A stretch of 34,880 bases of DNA from Oscillospiraceae bacterium (lineage in GTDB: Bacteria > Bacillota > Clostridia > UMGS1883 > UMGS1540), in assembly GCA_015068765.1 (NCBI GenBank), contig SVJY01000020.1, forward strand, positions 1 to 34,880. The letters are read 5' to 3'. The notes beneath the pieces were generated by a model. The model was not told the DNA's origin and did no database searches. It was given only the letters and a program-made list of their open reading frames with translations. The translations under genes and the position numbers were made by a program. This document shows positions 24,800 to 32,348 of this stretch, in pieces; within the stretch, counting starts at the first letter, position 1, and every line of letters begins with the position of its first letter.

Positions 24800-27700
24800 A
24801 TGCCTAACTTCATATCAGAAGACAACATAGAACAAGCTGCTATTAAAATGCTTGTCGAAGCCAATGGCTACAATTCTATAAGCTGTATGACAGCAGAGCC
24901 GGAGACGCTTCCTGACGGAAGTGGGCGAACGGATAAAAAACAGGTTGTTTTGCGTGATGTACTCTTAAAAAGTCTGATTGACATCAATCCTGCTATTCCG
25001 AAAGAGGTAATAGAAAAAACTGCGGACGCGCTTGCAAAAACGCCCTTGACAGCAGACCTTATGCAGATGAATTATCAGAACTATCAAAAGATAAAAAACG
25101 GAATACAGGTGGAATTTGAGCAGGACGGCAGAAAAAAGCTTGATGTATTAAAGGTAATTGATTTTGACACACCGACAAACAATGATTTTACTGTTGTATC
25201 ACAGCTTTGGATAAGAGGCGAGGTACATTGGAGACGGCCTGACCTTATCCTATACATAAACGGACTGCCGCTTGTATTTATTGAGCTTAAAAATTCAAAT
25301 ATATCTGTAAAAAATGCTTATGACAACAATCTGAAAAACTATTTAAAGGATATACCCTATCTTTTTAATTTCAATCAGATTTGTGTGCTGTCAAGCGGAA
25401 CGGAAACAAGGCTCGGTAGCTTTTCGGCAGGCTATGAGCATTTCTTTGAATGGCTGAAAACAGATGACGAAAAGGAAAATCCCGACAGGGCAAAAATTCG
25501 TGAAAATGCAATTAGTTTAGAGTATCTTATAGATGGATTACTCAGAAAACAAAATCTGATTGATTATATTGAAAACTTTATTATCTATGACAGACAGCGT
25601 ACAAAAATTATTGCTAAAAACCATCAGTATTTAGGCGTAAACAATGCTTTTGAAGCATTTCAAAATCGAGAAAACCTCGATGGCAAGCTTGGTGTGTTCT
25701 GGCATACACAGGGAAGCGGAAAAAGCTACTCAATGGTTATGCTTGCAAGAAAAATCAAGCGTAAGCTGGCAGGAAATTTCACCTTCCTTATCGTAACAGA
25801 CCGTAAGGATTTGGATACACAGATATGGAAAAATTTCTGGCGTGCGGAATTTATGTCAAAGGACGAAAAGGTACGCCCCGCAAACAGTGCAAAGCTTCGT
25901 GAAGCGCTTCAGTCAAACAAATCCATTCTGTTTACACTTATACATAAATTTAAGTATGATAAAGGAAAGCCATATCCTGTTTTATCAGAGCGTGATGACA
26001 TCATTGTAATTGTTGACGAAGCACACAGAACGCAATATAAGGATTTAGCGGAAAATATGCGGAAGGGCCTTCCCAACGCACAGTATCTTGCATTTACGGG
26101 AACACCGCTTTTAGGTGCAAAACGGCTTACAAATTCATGGTTCGGAGATTATGTAAGCGAATATAACTTTGCTGAATCCATTAAGGATAATGCAACTGTT
26201 CCGCTTTATTATATCAACGGAATGAAGGAGGTTCGTCTGGAAAACGATTATCTCGATACTGATTTTGCGGAAATTCTTGAAGAAGAAAATCTTTCACCCG
26301 CCGAGCAAAGCAGACTTGAAAATCATTATGCAAAAGAGCTTGAAATTATAAAGCGTGATGACCGTCTTGAAAAAATTGCACAGCATATTGCGTACCACTT
26401 CCCACGAAGAGGTTTTTTAGGAAAGGGTATGGTAATTTCCATTGATAAGTTTACCGCTGTAAAGATGTATGATAAAGTACAGCACTATTGGAAGGAAGAA
26501 ATCAAAAAGCTTAATTCACAAATAGTTAAATCAAAGGACAAAGCCGAACGTGACGAGCTAAAAAAAATTGTAGATTATATGCGAAGTGTAGAAATGGCGG
26601 TTGTAATCAGCGAGGAGGATAAGGAAGAGGAAAGATTTAACCTTGAGGGATTATCCGTTAAATATCATCGTGAACGAATGAACAAGGTTGATGAAAACGG
26701 GTTTGATATTGAGGATAATTTCAAAAATCCTGACCATCCGCTTCAGCTTGTTTTCGTATGCGCAATGTGGCTGACCGGCTTTGATGCCCCTTCTGTTTCT
26801 ACCCTTTATCTGGATAAGCCTATGAAGGGGCATACGCTGATGCAGACGATAGCCCGTGCAAACAGGGTGTTCCCCGGCAAAGAAAACGGAACGGTTATCG
26901 GTTATCTTGATGTATTCAAATCACTAAAAAGAGCATTGGTTGACTATGCTTCCGATGACAGTGATGATGTACCCGTTAAGGAAATCGACAAGCTCTATGA
27001 GCTGTTGCTCGAAGCCGTTGAAGAAGCAAAAGGCTTTTGCCTTGCACATGATGTTGATCTATCAAGGGTAACAGAATCGGATGATGTTTTTGAAAACCTT
27101 TCCGAATTTGCAGAATTTGCGGATAAAATAGTTTCAAATGATGAAACAAGAAATGAGTTCAGAGTTTATGCAAACACTATAAATATTCTATATGAGGCTT
27201 TGCGTCCCGATATATTCAAGATGGATTTCAAGTCTGACTACAAAGATGCTATTCTTTATTTAAAGGGTATCATAGACGGACAAATTCGCCCTGATAAGCT
27301 CGAAAAGGCAAAAGAAAAGATAAATATGCTTTTGGATCAAAGTGTTATTGCAGAGGAAGGCAATAATGACGGTTTGATTGTTACGGGTGAAGAGATTGAT
27401 TTATCAAAGCTTGATATTGATGAACTAAAAGAGAATTTCAAAAAAATTAAATATAAAAATCTTGAAATTTCCGATTTGCGTAGTTATATTGAAAAGAAGC
27501 TTACACAGATGATGAAGCAAAACATAACCCGTGGTGCATTTGCCGAAAGGTTCAGAAATATCATTGATGAGTATAATGCCGGCGGTGCTCAAAATGACGA
27601 ATTTTACAAAAAGCTCATTAAGTTTATGGAAGAGCTGAAAGCCGAAGAAGAACGGCACATAAAGGAAGAGCTTTCGGAACAGGAGCTTGAAATATATGAC

Positions 27701-27979
27701 CTTCTGCAAAAAGATAAGCTTACAAAAGCTGAACACAAAAAAGTTAAGCTTGCCGCAAAAGAGTTATATAATACGCTTATATCTAAAAAAAGCGAGCTGT
27801 TTATCGTGGGCTGGGAAAAAGATGAACAGCCAAAAGAAAAAGTGCGTAGTGAAATAATGAATGTACTGAATGTGTATCTGCCCGATAGCTATGACCGTAC
27901 CGTTTTCACAGATAAGGTAAATGTTATATTTACCCACATTGTAGATCAGGCAATTATGGGATTAAACTGGGTTGCATAA
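24800..27979 (+). CDS. hsdR: Type I restriction endonuclease subunit HsdR
   Basis: A 1059-residue motor and nuclease subunit. A PD-(D/E)xK-type nuclease segment lies at ~148-165 (RPDLILYINGLPLVFIELKN). The SF2 helicase core starts at ~300 with Walker A HTQGSGKSYSMV and has the DEAH-type motif IVDEAHRTQ at ~404. Motif III is seen in AFTGTPLLG and motif VI in QTIARANRVFPGK. A C-terminal helical region of ~250 residues follows. It cuts DNA at a distance after translocation, using ATP. GGAGGTG at the end of hsdS is the ribosome site, with the ATG three bases past the hsdS stop. The operon is complete and uninterrupted, so it is likely active. Confidence 0.95.
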   Translation: MPNFISEDNIEQAAIKMLVEANGYNSISCMTAEPETLPDGSGRTDKKQVVLRDVLLKSLIDINPAIPKEVIEKTADALAKTPLTADLMQMNYQNYQKIKNGIQVEFEQDGRKKLDVLKVIDFDTPTNNDFTVVSQLWIRGEVHWRRPDLILYINGLPLVFIELKNSNISVKNAYDNNLKNYLKDIPYLFNFNQICVLSSGTETRLGSFSAGYEHFFEWLKTDDEKENPDRAKIRENAISLEYLIDGLLRKQNLIDYIENFIIYDRQRTKIIAKNHQYLGVNNAFEAFQNRENLDGKLGVFWHTQGSGKSYSMVMLARKIKRKLAGNFTFLIVTDRKDLDTQIWKNFWRAEFMSKDEKVRPANSAKLREALQSNKSILFTLIHKFKYDKGKPYPVLSERDDIIVIVDEAHRTQYKDLAENMRKGLPNAQYLAFTGTPLLGAKRLTNSWFGDYVSEYNFAESIKDNATVPLYYINGMKEVRLENDYLDTDFAEILEEENLSPAEQSRLENHYAKELEIIKRDDRLEKIAQHIAYHFPRRGFLGKGMVISIDKFTAVKMYDKVQHYWKEEIKKLNSQIVKSKDKAERDELKKIVDYMRSVEMAVVISEEDKEEERFNLEGLSVKYHRERMNKVDENGFDIEDNFKNPDHPLQLVFVCAMWLTGFDAPSVSTLYLDKPMKGHTLMQTIARANRVFPGKENGTVIGYLDVFKSLKRALVDYASDDSDDVPVKEIDKLYELLLEAVEEAKGFCLAHDVDLSRVTESDDVFENLSEFAEFADKIVSNDETRNEFRVYANTINILYEALRPDIFKMDFKSDYKDAILYLKGIIDGQIRPDKLEKAKEKINMLLDQSVIAEEGNNDGLIVTGEEIDLSKLDIDELKENFKKIKYKNLEISDLRSYIEKKLTQMMKQNITRGAFAERFRNIIDEYNAGGAQNDEFYKKLIKFMEELKAEEERHIKEELSEQELEIYDLLQKDKLTKAEHKKVKLAAKELYNTLISKKSELFIVGWEKDEQPKEKVRSEIMNVLNVYLPDSYDRTVFTDKVNVIFTHIVDQAIMGLNWVA

Positions 27980-27990
27980 ATAATTAAAAG

Positions 27991-28029
27991 GAGGCCGCGA
28001 CAGAATAAATTTTGTCGCAGCCTCTTTTT
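27991..28029 (+). terminator. Rho-independent terminator after hsdR
   Basis: GAGGCCGCGACA (27991-28002) pairs with TGTCGCAGCCTC (28013-28024), with one C-A mismatch, followed by TTTTT. It is GC-rich compared with the preceding AT-rich operon and may be the original terminator of the glycosidase gene, left behind when the restriction operon was inserted. Converging AI-2E transcription meets here. Confidence 0.85.
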
Positions 28030-28049
28030 GCGTGAACAAAAAAGCTTTT

Positions 28050-29132
28050 TTACTCTGTAAATCCGATGGGCGTCAGAACCATCATGCGGATAGCCGCCAC
28101 AAGCGGAACGCCTAACAGCATTCCGAACGGTCCCCAGATGCCGCCGAAGAATACAACGGAGAATATAACCCAAAAGGGGCTGATTCCTACGGAATTCCCC
28201 AAAATTTTCGGCTGAAGCAGATTCCCGTCCAGCTGACCCAGTACAAGCTGGAATACAAGTACCCATAGTGCCTGCGTGGGGCCGAGTGCTACAAGACATA
28301 CAAGTCCAATCACCAACGCCGCCACAATGGGGCCGAAGAAGGGAATCATATTCCCCACAGCAACAATCAGACCCAAAAGCCATGGATAGGGGGCATCAAA
28401 AATGATATAAAATACCGTTGAAATCGCACCGACCACTATGGCATCCATTGCAAGCCCGGTAAAATACGAATAAAACATATCCGAAAGGCGACGGGTATAA
28501 AGCTGTACCTTGGCAGCACGCAAAGGCCGAAAAATCACCTGCAAGCCACGCTTTAAGAGTGCTTTTAGGGATTCCTTTTCCGAAATCATATAAATCGAAA
28601 TAATGACCCCGGTGAAAACGGACACCAACGAGCTTGCCACACCGCCCACGATGTGTCCCGCCTTTAAAAGCACTTCCGTTTCCAACAAATGGGTAAGAAA
28701 CTCATTGATTTTATCCAGCCATTCCTGTTTCTGGGGGATATCCACATGATTGAAAATTTCCATACTGCGTGCGGAAATCGCTTCCCAGTTTGCAATGATT
28801 TCTGCAATGTTTTCGTAAATCGCTTCCACAAAAAAGCGAATGAAAAAGTAAATAGCAACGAGGAATACAGCATATACTGCCGTCAGTGCCAACGTCATCG
28901 ACCGCTTCCTCACAAAGGCGGCAGGCGTTTTTTGTATCCAGCCGTTCACCTTATTCACAGGCTTATGTAGGAAGAACGCCAACGCTCCGCCGATAAAAAA
29001 CGGCGTTAAAATATCAACAACGGCACGCACATAGCCTACGATTTTGGGAACGTTGTCCAGCAGCTTATAGCCGATAATTAACGCAAGCCCAAAGAGCAAC
29101 GCTTTCCACCAGCTGCTGTTTATTTTTTGCAT
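28050..29132 (-). CDS. AI-2E-family (PerM/YtvI-like) membrane protein
   Basis: A 360-residue membrane protein with about seven to eight segments: two near the N-terminus (LLFGLALIIGYKLL, FFIGGALAFFL), one at ~85-105, a ~90-residue soluble helical insert, then the conserved C-terminal block (VGNMIPFFGPIVAALVIGLVCLV and PKILGNSVGISPFWVIFSVVFFGGIWGPFGMLLGVPLVA). These C-terminal motifs define the AI-2E/PerM family, whose members include transporters of autoinducer-2 or ions; here the substrate is not known. It starts at an ATG behind AAAGGAGGGA, with a TTGACG-17-TATGAT promoter. It converges with hsdR. Confidence 0.9.
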   Translation of the reverse strand: MQKINSSWWKALLFGLALIIGYKLLDNVPKIVGYVRAVVDILTPFFIGGALAFFLHKPVNKVNGWIQKTPAAFVRKRSMTLALTAVYAVFLVAIYFFIRFFVEAIYENIAEIIANWEAISARSMEIFNHVDIPQKQEWLDKINEFLTHLLETEVLLKAGHIVGGVASSLVSVFTGVIISIYMISEKESLKALLKRGLQVIFRPLRAAKVQLYTRRLSDMFYSYFTGLAMDAIVVGAISTVFYIIFDAPYPWLLGLIVAVGNMIPFFGPIVAALVIGLVCLVALGPTQALWVLVFQLVLGQLDGNLLQPKILGNSVGISPFWVIFSVVFFGGIWGPFGMLLGVPLVAAIRMMVLTPIGFTE

Positions 29133-29158
29133 ATGCGTGTCCCTCCTTTTTTCTTTTT

Positions 29159-29187
29159 ATCATATCATATTTTTCCCATACCGTCAA
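29159..29187 (-). promoter_or_regulatory. Promoter of the AI-2E-family gene
   Basis: On the minus strand TTGACG (29182-29187) and TATGAT (29159-29164) are 17 bp apart, about 27 bp before the ATG. Confidence 0.7.
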
Positions 29188-29270
29188 GGGAAAATACCAT
29201 TTCCTATAACTTTATTTTCTGTGGAATAATTTTTTTGTTGAGATTTCGCAAATAAAATTGATTTTGACAT

Positions 29271-29301
29271 AAAAAATAAGCATAGCTTTGGACTATGCTT
29301 A
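29271..29301 (-). terminator. Terminator of the zinc-ribbon membrane gene
   Basis: TAAGCATAG (29277-29285) and CTATGCTTA (29293-29301) form a 9-bp perfect stem with a 7-base loop. Reading the minus strand, six T residues follow (the AAAAAA at 29271-29276), so the terminator belongs to the 29318-29851 gene. Confidence 0.88.
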
Positions 29302-29317
29302 TATGTTAGTTAAGCCT

Positions 29318-29851
29318 TTATTGTGGACGAGTGGCATAATGCTCTGTTTGTCCATTTATTCTCTCCTCCAACAGTTTTTGTGCTCTTTTATCAAAATTGG
29401 CAAGGGCTGTAAGATAGTTGGTGTCCTTTAATCTTTCCATAGATCTATCATATTCTAATTGTCTATTTCTTACAATATCATCCCAATGCTTTTTGTCATC
29501 AATTTTACCTTTTATATGTGAACCAATTGCCCATGCAACAAATCCGCCCATAGCAAGTCCAAAAAGGCCAAGCATTTCTCCCTCTGTCAAAAGCCAAATA
29601 CCGCCACCTAACATTAACAATGCCATCGGAGTATACATAATCATTACAATAACACGCTTAATACTCTGTCCTGTTTCATATAAGTTTTCAAAGCCATGTA
29701 ATGCAGGCTCTACAATGTCATTATCCCAATAATGATTAAAACATTTTACACAGGTTTTATAAGGAGAACCATATTTGCGTTGTTCACCACTTTGGAAAAC
29801 TTGATATGCAAACCCACAATGCGGACACTTTTTGGTTACATAAGTTGCCAT
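29318..29851 (-). CDS. Zinc-ribbon protein with two membrane segments, unknown function
   Basis: A 177-residue protein I cannot place in a named family. An N-terminal zinc ribbon (CPHCGFAY ... TCVKCFNHYW, pairs ~20 residues apart) is followed by two membrane segments, at ~70-90 (VIVMIMYTPMALLMLGGGIWLL) and ~93-110 (LGLFGLAMGGFVAWAIGSHI), and by a basic/charged helical C-terminus of ~65 residues (DDIVRNRQLEYDRSMERL). It has its own promoter and terminator and lies next to the transposon, so it may be accessory. The zinc ribbon plus two membrane helices suggests a membrane-tethered sensor or scaffold, which is inference only. Confidence 0.65.
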   Translation of the reverse strand: MATYVTKKCPHCGFAYQVFQSGEQRKYGSPYKTCVKCFNHYWDNDIVEPALHGFENLYETGQSIKRVIVMIMYTPMALLMLGGGIWLLTEGEMLGLFGLAMGGFVAWAIGSHIKGKIDDKKHWDDIVRNRQLEYDRSMERLKDTNYLTALANFDKRAQKLLEERINGQTEHYATRPQ

Positions 29852-29880
29852 ATAAATACACCTCTCTAACTTATGCTTAA

Positions 29881-29909
29881 ATTATAACAAAAATTATCCC
29901 TTAAGTCAA
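29881..29909 (-). promoter_or_regulatory. Promoter of the zinc-ribbon membrane gene
   Basis: TTGACT (29904-29909) and TATAAT (29881-29886) on the minus strand are 17 bp apart, about 30 bp before the ATG at 29851. Confidence 0.78.
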
Positions 29910-29977
29910 TAATTTTGCCAATTTTCGGCATAGTGCCCTGTTGTGGTTATCTCCGTCTGGTGGATATCCCCGAAAAA

Positions 29978-29997
29978 GGTAAAAACCGACACTTATA
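29978..29997 (+). repeat. 20-bp direct repeat, copy A
   Basis: GGTAAAAACCGACACTTATA is repeated at 30081-30100 with two mismatches, 103 bp on. Both copies lie in the AT-rich gap (29910-30117) between the zinc-ribbon gene and the transposase, where I see no gene. They may mark the transposon end or an older insertion. Confidence 0.7.
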
Positions 29998-30080
29998 TAT
30001 ATTTAACTATTAATTTTTCTAAAAAACTCTGCTTTTTAAGGGGTAAAATCAATAAAAAAATTGGGTTCGGAAAATCTTCT

Positions 30081-30100
30081 GGGAAAAACCAACACTTATA
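30081..30100 (+). repeat. 20-bp direct repeat, copy B
   Basis: GGGAAAAACCAACACTTATA matches 29978-29997 at 18 of 20 positions. It ends 17 bp before the transposase stop codon. Confidence 0.7.
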
Positions 30101-30117
30101 AATGACACTTTTGAGAT

Positions 30118-31263
30118 CTAGTCAAGTTCTTCTGCTTGTTGTATCATAAGTTGTATATCTTCCATAAATTGTGAATGCAAGTGGTCTGCGGCAACAAGTC
30201 CAAGAAAAATATCATTGACTTGTGGTAGTTCACAGATTAATTTTGCCAATCTCTCTTTATTGTCAATAGCAGTATATCCTTTTATATGGTATTCCTTGCA
30301 TATTTGCTTTAACTTTGTTATTCCGCAATTCCTGAAATATTTTCTCTTATTAAATGTTAAAAGTCTGTCATTTTCGTCAAAAGTAAAGCCCATAATATTT
30401 GATTTTCTTCTCATTTCTTCTGTCAGTTCTTGCAGATTGTTTATATAATGGGTGGTAGGTTTTATATAATCAAGAATGTTCCCACCTTTGATATCCTCAC
30501 TACGGTATGCTGTCCCTTTTCTTTGCAGTAAGTCAATCAGTATGTTTTCAGCGTCATGTCGGGAGGTGGGGTGTTGTTTGTTGTGGCTGATACTCCAATT
30601 GTGCTTGAAAACATATAAAGCAAGGTATAAAGGCAAATACACAGTAGCAACACCAGTCAAGTTTTTGTTGATATGTCGCTTTAATTGAATGTGAAAACTG
30701 TCAATATTATTTAATGTCAAGTGTTTTTCGGCTTTTAATCTCTCAAACTCTGCAAAACTTAATCTGCCGTAGTTTTCCACCCTGTCAAGCCCTTGTGTTT
30801 GATAATATCTTTTAAGGATTGTTTCTTCTGCCAATTCTCTGCCATTATGCTTTTCTGCCCAGTCCTTTTGTTCTTTTCTAACTATATTCTTCATATCAGA
30901 AGGTTGTATGTAATGTGGAATAGCATTATTATCACAATACCGAGTGTAGGCGTCATAATCGTCACTACATAAGAAGGTTATATCCCCTAAATAATCACTA
31001 AAATAATCTTCAAGTATTTGAGAACTGCTTTTCCCTAAACCCGACAGAACTGCTACAACATAGCCATTACTGTCTATTCCCGTAACAACACAGGCAAACT
31101 CTGGTCCAAAAATCCCAAGTTCGGAAGGTATATGTGTATTTTCAAGTCGGGGTTTTCTCACTTTTACTGCGGTTGGTGCAACATTGACTAATTCCATTGC
31201 ACCCTTTTGATTTTCCCTGAAATAAGTTTCGTCAACCTGAACTACACCCGACAATTTCGGCAT
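30118..31263 (-). CDS. IS1595/ISXO2-type transposase, catalytic part
   Basis: 381 residues carrying the catalytic domain of an ISXO2-type transposase: first acidic residue in SGVVQVDETYF (~9), second in FLCSDDYDAYTRY (~105), and the third position in LNNIDSFHIQLKRHINKNLTGV (~185), where Asn or Glu is expected in this family. A C-terminal extension past ~290 contains a SAP-like helix-loop-helix (GITKLKQICKEYHIKGYTAIDNKERLAKLI), which could add DNA binding. It is in the +1 frame relative to the upstream N-terminal part (31232-31759) and overlaps it by 32 bp. The frame is open for only a few codons before the ATG at 31263, so without a frameshift it would lack the zinc ribbon. Confidence 0.75.
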   Translation of the reverse strand: MPKLSGVVQVDETYFRENQKGAMELVNVAPTAVKVRKPRLENTHIPSELGIFGPEFACVVTGIDSNGYVVAVLSGLGKSSSQILEDYFSDYLGDITFLCSDDYDAYTRYCDNNAIPHYIQPSDMKNIVRKEQKDWAEKHNGRELAEETILKRYYQTQGLDRVENYGRLSFAEFERLKAEKHLTLNNIDSFHIQLKRHINKNLTGVATVYLPLYLALYVFKHNWSISHNKQHPTSRHDAENILIDLLQRKGTAYRSEDIKGGNILDYIKPTTHYINNLQELTEEMRRKSNIMGFTFDENDRLLTFNKRKYFRNCGITKLKQICKEYHIKGYTAIDNKERLAKLICELPQVNDIFLGLVAADHLHSQFMEDIQLMIQQAEELD

Positions 31264-31759
31264 TCCATAGTGTTCTAAAAGTTGCTTTTAAGAACTTATG
31301 TCTATATAGCAAGATTGTGCCTTCTGAGGTATGCCACCCGTAGTCAACTGCTAAATTACGCCGACAAGCGGATAAGGATAACCCCATTAAAGTATAGTTA
31401 ATTACTGCAATCTGCACAGGTAGGGGGAATGTAGATTTATCTGCAAATGTACCTGTCATTATGGTATAAGTTTTCCCACATTTTCTGCACTTATATCGGG
31501 GTTTTCCATAATCGTCTAAACCGTGTGGGTGATATAATCGGCTTGTGCAGTAAGGACAAGCAGGTTTTAACCCATATTTATCAATAAATATTTCATAATC
31601 TGTTGGTGGTCGGTTTGGCTTTTCCTTTTTCTCGGGTGGTAAAAATCCCTTTAACACCCAAGCCAAGTCCTCTTTTGACAAGGATTTTAATTCTCTTTTT
31701 AATTCTTTTAACCTTTTATCTATTTTGGGATATTTTTCCATTAATTTGCTCAAGTGCAT
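31232..31759 (-). CDS. IS1595/ISXO2-type transposase, N-terminal zinc-ribbon part
   Basis: 175 residues: a helical N-terminus, then a zinc ribbon (CPYCTSRLYHPHGLDDYGKPRYKCRKC, ~68-95) and the HTH-like segment that normally leads straight into the catalytic domain (FPLPVQIAVINYTLMGLSLSACRRNLAVDYGWHTSEGTILLYRHKFLKATF). The frame then runs past the junction and ends in 11 unrelated residues. The catalytic domain continues in the +1 frame. No classic -1 slippery heptamer fits the required shift, so a frameshift mutation is more likely than programmed frameshifting. GGGGGTG serves as the ribosome site. Confidence 0.75.
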   Translation of the reverse strand: MHLSKLMEKYPKIDKRLKELKRELKSLSKEDLAWVLKGFLPPEKKEKPNRPPTDYEIFIDKYGLKPACPYCTSRLYHPHGLDDYGKPRYKCRKCGKTYTIMTGTFADKSTFPLPVQIAVINYTLMGLSLSACRRNLAVDYGWHTSEGTILLYRHKFLKATFRTLWNAEIVGCSSG

Positions 31760-31835
31760 ACCTATACACCCCCTTTTTCAATACTTATATTATATAAAAG
31801 TATGCAAATATTGTCAAATCGGCATTTCTAACAGT

Positions 31836-32223
31836 TTTTATAAAAGAACGGACATCTTTTATAAAACATCAGCAACTGTTTATAAAAGGGTAGAACAGAA
31901 ATTATAAAACTCCGGAACTAAAATTATAAAAGATTACGGAAGGAATTATAAAACCTTTATACTGAAATTATAAAATAATCAAGCAACTTTTATAAAGTAT
32001 CGGCATTAGTTTTATAAAAGGTTATCCCTAAAATTATAAAAATCCGTCTTTGATTTTATAAAAAGTCGGTCAATGATTTATAAAAGTCTAAATATCTTTT
32101 ATAAATCTTCTGCAATCTTTTATAAAAGAATAGGGATTTTTTATAATCGGTTTTATAAAAAACAAAAGAGATTTTATAAAACTGTTGACAGTTTTTATAA
32201 AACCTCTAATATTGTTTATATTG
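31836..32223. repeat. Phased array of ~19 TTTTATAAAA-like cores, 21-22 bp period
   Basis: A 10-bp core (TTTTATAAAA, variant AATTATAAAA) recurs 19 times. TATAAA begins at 31839, 31860, 31881, 31903, 31925, 31947, 31969, 31991, 32013, 32035, 32057, 32079, 32100, 32121, 32142, 32154, 32175, 32196 and 32217. Nine consecutive steps are exactly 22 bp, the outer ones 21, and one is shortened to 12. Fifteen cores match NNTTATAAAA and four deviate (8, 13, 15 and 19). The 11-12 bp between cores differ from unit to unit with no visible relation. The period equals two helical turns, so all cores face one side of the helix. It lies ~77 bp upstream of the transposase start and has no cas-like neighbour. 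It is non-coding in any consistent frame. The rest of the 31760-32348 gap (31760-31835 and 32224-32348) shows nothing recognisable beyond one isolated TATAAA at 31793. Confidence 0.95.
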
Positions 32224-32348
32224 TGTGGAACTTTGCAACACAATCAATTATGCATATAAAAATGCCTTTACAATTTAATTTCTCTTTGAGATTTCAACGA
32301 AAAGTCCGTTCCACAGAAAATCAAGTTATAGGTACCATTTTTTCTGCT

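Larger units (their letters stand above)
30118..31759 (-). mobile_element. IS1595/ISXO2-type insertion element (coding core)
   Basis: The two overlapping frames 31232-31759 and 30118-31263 together encode the zinc-ribbon N-terminus and catalytic C-terminus of one transposase. I could not find convincing terminal inverted repeats by eye, so the limits given are those of the coding core. The 20-bp direct repeats on the 3' side and the phased array on the 5' side are the immediate neighbours. Confidence 0.75.

Noticed and set aside
31230-31290. Programmed -1 frameshift in the transposase
   Set aside because: The second frame is +1 relative to the first, and no X_XXY_YYZ heptamer is placed to give it.
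29978-31850. Terminal inverted repeats of the IS1595-type element
   Set aside because: Candidate AT-rich ends resemble each other only loosely; I could not support a boundary.
31836-32223. CRISPR array
   Set aside because: Repeats are only 10 bp and spacers 11-12 bp, far below CRISPR sizes, and no cas gene is nearby.
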